A DNA stretch of 64,000 nt from Pyrenula massariospora. Taxonomy: Eukaryota; Ascomycota; Eurotiomycetes; Pyrenulales; Pyrenulaceae. The notes beneath the pieces are model-generated. The model was given only the letters and a program-made list of their open reading frames with translations. It searched no databases and was not told the origin of the DNA. The number at the start of each line of letters is the position of its first letter. The first letter of the stretch is position 1. The translations under genes were made by a program, and so were the position numbers. The stretch covers positions 186,001-250,000 of the forward strand of contig JAGFMI010000026.1 of NCBI GenBank assembly GCA_021030905.1, given 5' to 3'. This document shows, one piece after another, positions 60,002 to 64,000 of this stretch.

Positions 60002-60439
60002 CCTGACTGCGATCTAATGGCTTATATACGAGGCCTTTGGGGCAAAGTTTTCAATTTAAAAGGATGAAAAGGTGTCCTAAAAGATTGGCAACGGGGTTGT
60101 AAACAACATCAAGATACGAAATCTCGAAAGTTGAGCTGAAAGTAGAACTTGAAAGTGAGGGTGAGAAGAAACAATTAACAGTGCTGCGAGAGAGAGGTAA
60201 ACCTGTCCACACAATTAAGGGGTTTAGGCGGCGCTTAAGGATTATAATTCGCTCAGAACATAGAGCTCCCTCTAACCAAGGTAGGGAAGGATGCCTTAAC
60301 ATTGAATAGCGGGTCTGCGGACTGCGAGAGCACCGGATATTAGCTACGATTGAAATTGCTACCTAGTGTTATATTATAGTTGACGTGCTCATGAATCTAT
60401 GTCCAAGGTCACCTTGATCACAACCCATCAGTCTCCTAA
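60002..60439. other. Intergenic stretch, no gene seen
   Basis: About 440 bases holding the B5 promoter on the minus strand. Nothing specific seen. Confidence 0.35.
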
Positions 60440-60700
60440 GCTTTGCGACTAAAAGATACATGTTCATTTTGACAATATTTCAGCCTTATGCGACCTCTTC
60501 CGCTCCCACCTCTTCCATTGCATCCTTCCGGCAATCCATTGGATCGAATCTCAGGATGTGGAAGTTCAGCTGACCCACGAGATTGCCAACGCAGACCGAG
60601 CCCATCACGTTGCTCGTGCTTCTCCCAGCATAGCCAATGCAACTCGGCAGGAGTTGGCGAGGATGACATCGAGGGCCAGAAAATTTCTGGTGACTTAGGT
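60440..60700 (-). pseudogene. Fragment of a family B gene (B6)
   Basis: On the minus strand the stretch near 60490-60560 reads FDPMDCRKDAMEEVGAEEVA, clearly related to the FDPRKCWEDAMKQAQ part of copy B3. The sequence just before it keeps a trace of ARSALAISWVS (B3: LEDALAIAWTEV) but has stops. Only the last part of the gene remains. The B3 and B6 decayed copies resemble each other more than they resemble the intact genes, so they may stem from one lineage. Confidence 0.55.
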
Positions 60701-61135
60701 GAAGATTGTGAAGACTTCCTTTCGTGTAGGAGAAAAGGCGTAAGTGAGTGGTAGGGAAAGAGTATGACGGCCTCGGTTTATGAATTAACTTAACCTCGAT
60801 CCATACGGTCTCTGGGAAAGAAATCCAAGCATCAGCGTCTCACCCCTCTTGGAGCTTGATCAATTGGAGCCGTTTATTTGAAATAATCCACTTGAAGAGC
60901 CGTAGGAGAGGTGATCAGGATGTTCATGTCACCGAAGGCGCAAGCTTACGTTGAAAGTTGTCGCGAAACCTGGATCGCACCTACTGTGTATGAACGAAAG
61001 TAACAACGCGTAACGTCAACGCGTTCTCAGTTCATTGCGACATCACTTTGAACGTTTCCTTCAAGCTCGAATTCCGGCGGCCGTTCCCCGGGCCACCTTC
61101 CAAGCAACATTTGAAAGGTATCTGTACTGGAAAAA

Positions 61136-61895
61136 ATGCCTTGGTGGACCCATCCGAGCAAAACGGCGCTCTTTAAACTGCCGGAGCCTGTAAGCATCTC
61201 ATTTTTCGTCAAATTCTGACTAATCTCTATTCCAGATTCTTAACGATACTCAGATCAGTACGCTCACGGTCAAAAAGAGCAGAGGCCGGCCACGAACATC
61301 TACGAAAGCCGCCAAAGGCAGTAAATTCGTTGTGGTTATCCCGAGGAGTCGCCAGACTCAGAGTCGATTGTTCGAGCTACCGAATGAGATCATCTTCATG
61401 ATCTTCGACTACCTAGGCTATACCTCCAAAGTGATGCTAGCGCTGTCTTGTAAGAGACTTGCGAGGGTCGCCGTTGCTATTCATATTTCCAATCCTATGG
61501 GTATAAGCCACGAGGTTTTTAGACACCGTACAGAAAACCAACGGAAAAATTTCTTGTCCAAGATCAGACGGATCTCAGGTCTGACAGAATGCCGTCTGTC
61601 TGGAAAACTAGTGAAGGAGGCGCCAAAAATCCCGCGCGAGCTGGCGGAGAGCACGGGAAGAAATGGTCGGTTCAAGGCTTGTACTGAATGCCAGCGGATA
61701 CTGGCGGAAGTCGTAGCTGAAGTGCAGCAGCGCACTACGCGGGCTATTCGGGTCAAAACTATCAATTCTGTAAAAGGAGCTCACATCTACGTCCCTGAGA
61801 ATTTCAATCACGCCGAGTGTCTTAAGAGAGCTAAGGAGGCTGTCTATGCAAAGGAAAAGGAAGCTGGCAGGAAGGTTGTGGAGATATCATTTTGA
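61136..61895 (+). CDS. Family B F-box protein with AT-hook-like motif, copy B7
   Basis: Exon 1 61136-61189 (MPWWTHPSKTALFKLPEP), 46-nt intron, exon 2 61236-61895; 237 residues, the longest family B gene. Exon 2 starts with IL like B1 and B2, then KKSRGRPRTSTKAAKG, whose RGRPR core is the AT-hook signature for the DNA minor groove. F-box RLFELPNEIIFMIFDYLG, helix LALSCKRLARVAVAIHI, CRLSGKLV, CxxC (ACTEC) 30 residues on, and the end VYAKEKEAGRKVVEISF follow. The basic insert places a possible DNA-binding segment just before the F-box, unlike its paralogs except for plain basic patches in B4 and B5. DNA binding is inference from a short motif. Confidence 0.82.
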
Positions 61896-62394
61896 GACCG
61901 CAGAGCTGGAGGAAGAAAGGTCAAATAGAGCAACGTACCAGTCGGGAGTAGATTTAAATGAGGACTTTTGGAGAATCTAGCGTTGAATCCGTGTCTATAT
62001 TTTCATTATCCGAGAGAGAAGTGGAACGAGTATGAGTCTGGTTGCGTTTTTGCTCTCCACGAAGCCGAGCCTCCAGTCCAGGGTAGCAGGGCTCGAATTG
62101 AGAAAGAGATAGAGTCCCGTCGTGACAAGCTGATAACAGGCGCTCAATACTTCTCTAGGTCCTCAATGATGCGCCTCTGTCACGAAGGACGTCGACGAGG
62201 GTCAACAGTCAGAGAGAAGTTGTTTACCAAAGGCAAGGAAAGCTGTAGCTAGGCGGTAAACGGCTATCTTCAACGGTCTGAAACGCAGAATTGATCGTTA
62301 CCGACCTATATTATCTCACTATCATCAGTCGTTTCCCAACCAGGAATGGACACAGCGAGATCTCCCTCAATCCAAATGTCCAACGCTCTCCCAA
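61896..62394. other. Intergenic stretch between convergent genes
   Basis: About 500 bases between the ends of B7 and A5. A plus-strand frame of 94 codons (61968-62252) has no motif and is probably chance. Confidence 0.35.
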
Positions 62395-63075
62395 TCACCA
62401 ATTCTCCGCCAAAACCCACTGCCCCAACTCACCCTCCTCCCCGCCCTTAACCCTCTCCTCCTTCACCCTCTCCAACTCCAACCCCTTATATCTCCCCACA
62501 GTCGTCTCCACGCACTCCCCCACCCCCTCAAACCCCTCCGTCAAGTTCTCCAACCCCCCCGGACAAATCACCACCCCCTTCCCCCCCTCTTCCTTCACCG
62601 CCCTCCAATTCCCCAACTCCGAATGCCTTCCCCCCTTCAACCAAATCCGCCGACACAACCCACACTGCCCGAGCAGCCTTGGCTTCAGCCCCGGGTCGAA
62701 CCCGTACCAGCGCACATCCCGCGGATCGGGGAAGCGGACGAGCGTGGCGGCGGAGAGGAGCGTCTTGGAGGCGCGCGCGAGCGGGAGCATGTGCAGGAGG
62801 CGGTCGACGTCGTTGGGGAGGTGGGCGAGGAGGCCGGCGACGACGCAGGTGTAGATCTCGGCGAGGATTTCGGCGGGGAGGCGCTCGAGCGGGGAGAGGT
62901 GGGGGTGCGCCGGGGTTGTGAAGGTGAGGGTCTGTTTTGGGGGGTGTTAGGGGGTTTGGGTGATGGGATTGGAGGGGGGGCTGGAAAGGGCGCTTACTGT
63001 TGGGAGGATGATCAGAGCTTGAGGGAGGGTGCCGTCGGGGCGTCTGTAGGCGGAGATTGCGAAGGAGACTGCCAT
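62395..63075 (-). CDS. Family A F-box / Cys-His protein, copy A5
   Basis: Exon 1 63075-62998 (26 residues ending PQALIILPT), 66-nt intron, exon 2 62931-62395; 204 residues. Exon 2 starts TLTFTTP (A4: YFEFSPR) and reaches the F-box PLERLPAEILAEIYTCVV, then RASKTLLSAATLVRFPDPRD, the Cys-His block CGLCRRIWLKGGRHS with Trp six residues after the His and Cys 20 after it, and a Glu/Gly/Lys-rich tail. It is closest to A4 in motif spacing. The base composition is extreme: on the coding strand the 5' half is C-rich and the 3' half G-rich, with very few A/T in third positions. A 153-codon glycine-rich frame on the opposite strand is a shadow of this composition. Confidence 0.85.
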
Positions 63076-64000
63076 TTTGGGTAGTCGTAAGGCTGGGCGA
63101 CAGGGATTAGAGGATGTGTGGGAACGGATGTTTGGAGAGCTCGAATGCGAGAGTAGCGATTAGCCGAAATATTTCTTAGATGGAGTAAAATCCATTTCCA
63201 ACTTGACTACGAGATTTTGAATTTGACTGCGACACATAGATCAAGAGAGTTCGGCGTGTGGTGGACGGTAGGCGGATATCCGCAGGCTGCTGCCTGACCG
63301 GCAAACCCTATCCCAGTCACCTCGCCCTCACTTTGTGATCAGCCTTTCGCCCTTCACTACCAGCTCGCACCGCGGAATCACGACGTGAATCCAAACTCTA
63401 TGTAAAAATTGCTTTCAATACTGCACGTTGCATTTGAGGATCCAGATAAGTCGTCGAAGCGGCCATCAAAGCCTGCGTGGGGCTTCCTTCACCGGTGAGA
63501 AAGGCGACCAGGCTGAGAGCTGCAGACCTGGGCGAGGCAACGGCTTTGTGATTGGTACGGATATGTAAAACTGAGCGTTGTTCGCATGTTAATAACTATC
63601 GCACCGGGAACTTGCAAAAGAGACTGCCGGCTTATCTTCAATATCGTACCATCCCAGTCGGTCACACTTATATAGAGCAAAACGCCGACTGCAGTCAAGC
63701 CTTGCGACTACCTTGAAGTTATCTCGCAGTCACTACAGCTTGGGATCTTCAGATATGATTTCGTTCTACAATTTCGAGGAAAAGCTCACCGGTAACCAGT
63801 GGAGACTTACGTAATCTGTGAAGGAGCCAGCCCAAAGTGCACCTTTCACAGGCTTTCCCTACATAGGTATGTCTTCGATGGCTAACCTCCCTTTTCACCG
63901 TGCCAAGACTTAAGGGCTTGACGCTCCAACCCATATTTCAGATCGCACGATCAGCTTTGGAAATCCTACGTTGACAACTTATACAGAACGAGTTCTGCTA
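63076..64000. other. Right-end stretch with no supported gene
   Basis: About 920 bases. Frames of 69 codons or fewer and no motif. The left part is the A5 promoter; the rest may belong to a gene beyond the window. Confidence 0.4.

Noticed and set aside
62623-63084. 153-codon Gly/Glu-rich plus-strand frame
   Set aside because: It is the antisense shadow of the GC-rich exon 2 of A5; it has low complexity and no family.

Overview
The window reads as nuclear DNA of a filamentous ascomycete (Pezizomycotina). Genes stand alone on both strands with gaps of 0.1 to 4.5 kb. Introns are short, mostly 44 to 66 nt, with GT..AG ends and CTAAC/CTGAC-like branch sites. Several families are fungal hallmarks: a HET-domain protein, fungal type-B carboxylesterases, a Yap-like bZIP factor, a fungal G-protein alpha subunit and an Arf6-type GTPase. 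I saw no bacterial operon, CRISPR array, rRNA, convincing tRNA or intact transposon. All gene models are my own splice reconstructions from the sequence; no database search was run.

Layout. 0.8-8.7 kb: a PD-(D/E)XK-like fungal protein, a secreted carboxylesterase, an F-box protein and a short MetE-like methyltransferase. 9.8-20.6 kb: three members of an F-box family (family A) among a second carboxylesterase, a fungal transcription-factor-like protein, an unknown ORF and a CCCH zinc-finger protein. 21.4-29.3 kb: an SDR-like oxidoreductase, a large HET protein and a G-alpha subunit. 29.3-33.8 kb is a long stretch with no gene I can support. 33.8-47.1 kb: bZIP factor, a conserved helical protein, a fourth family A gene, another F-box-like protein, Arf6 and a disordered proline/serine-rich protein. 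48.4-53.2 kb: a sugar transporter and a GH31 alpha-xylosidase, divergently arranged, probably a small xyloglucan or isoprimeverose-use unit. 53.4-61.9 kb: a tandem array of a second F-box family (family B), five complete genes plus two decayed copies. 62.4-63.1 kb: a fifth family A gene.

The most interesting content is the pair of local F-box families. Family A has a short conserved first exon ending in a hydrophobic ALhhIP-x motif, an F-box, and a cysteine/histidine block of pattern C-x2-3-C-x9-H-S-x5-W ending in a later Cys, which looks like a small metal-binding module. Family B has a short first exon ending in (L/C)FKLP-x, an F-box, a C-x-LS-x-K(L/F) motif, a CxxC pair 29-30 residues later, and a terminal VYExExxEGRKVV-like motif. 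Both put one intron just after the first-exon motif. With the two unrelated F-box-like genes, F-box genes make up about half of the annotated loci, which suggests a fast-turnover region. What these proteins recognise cannot be told from sequence.
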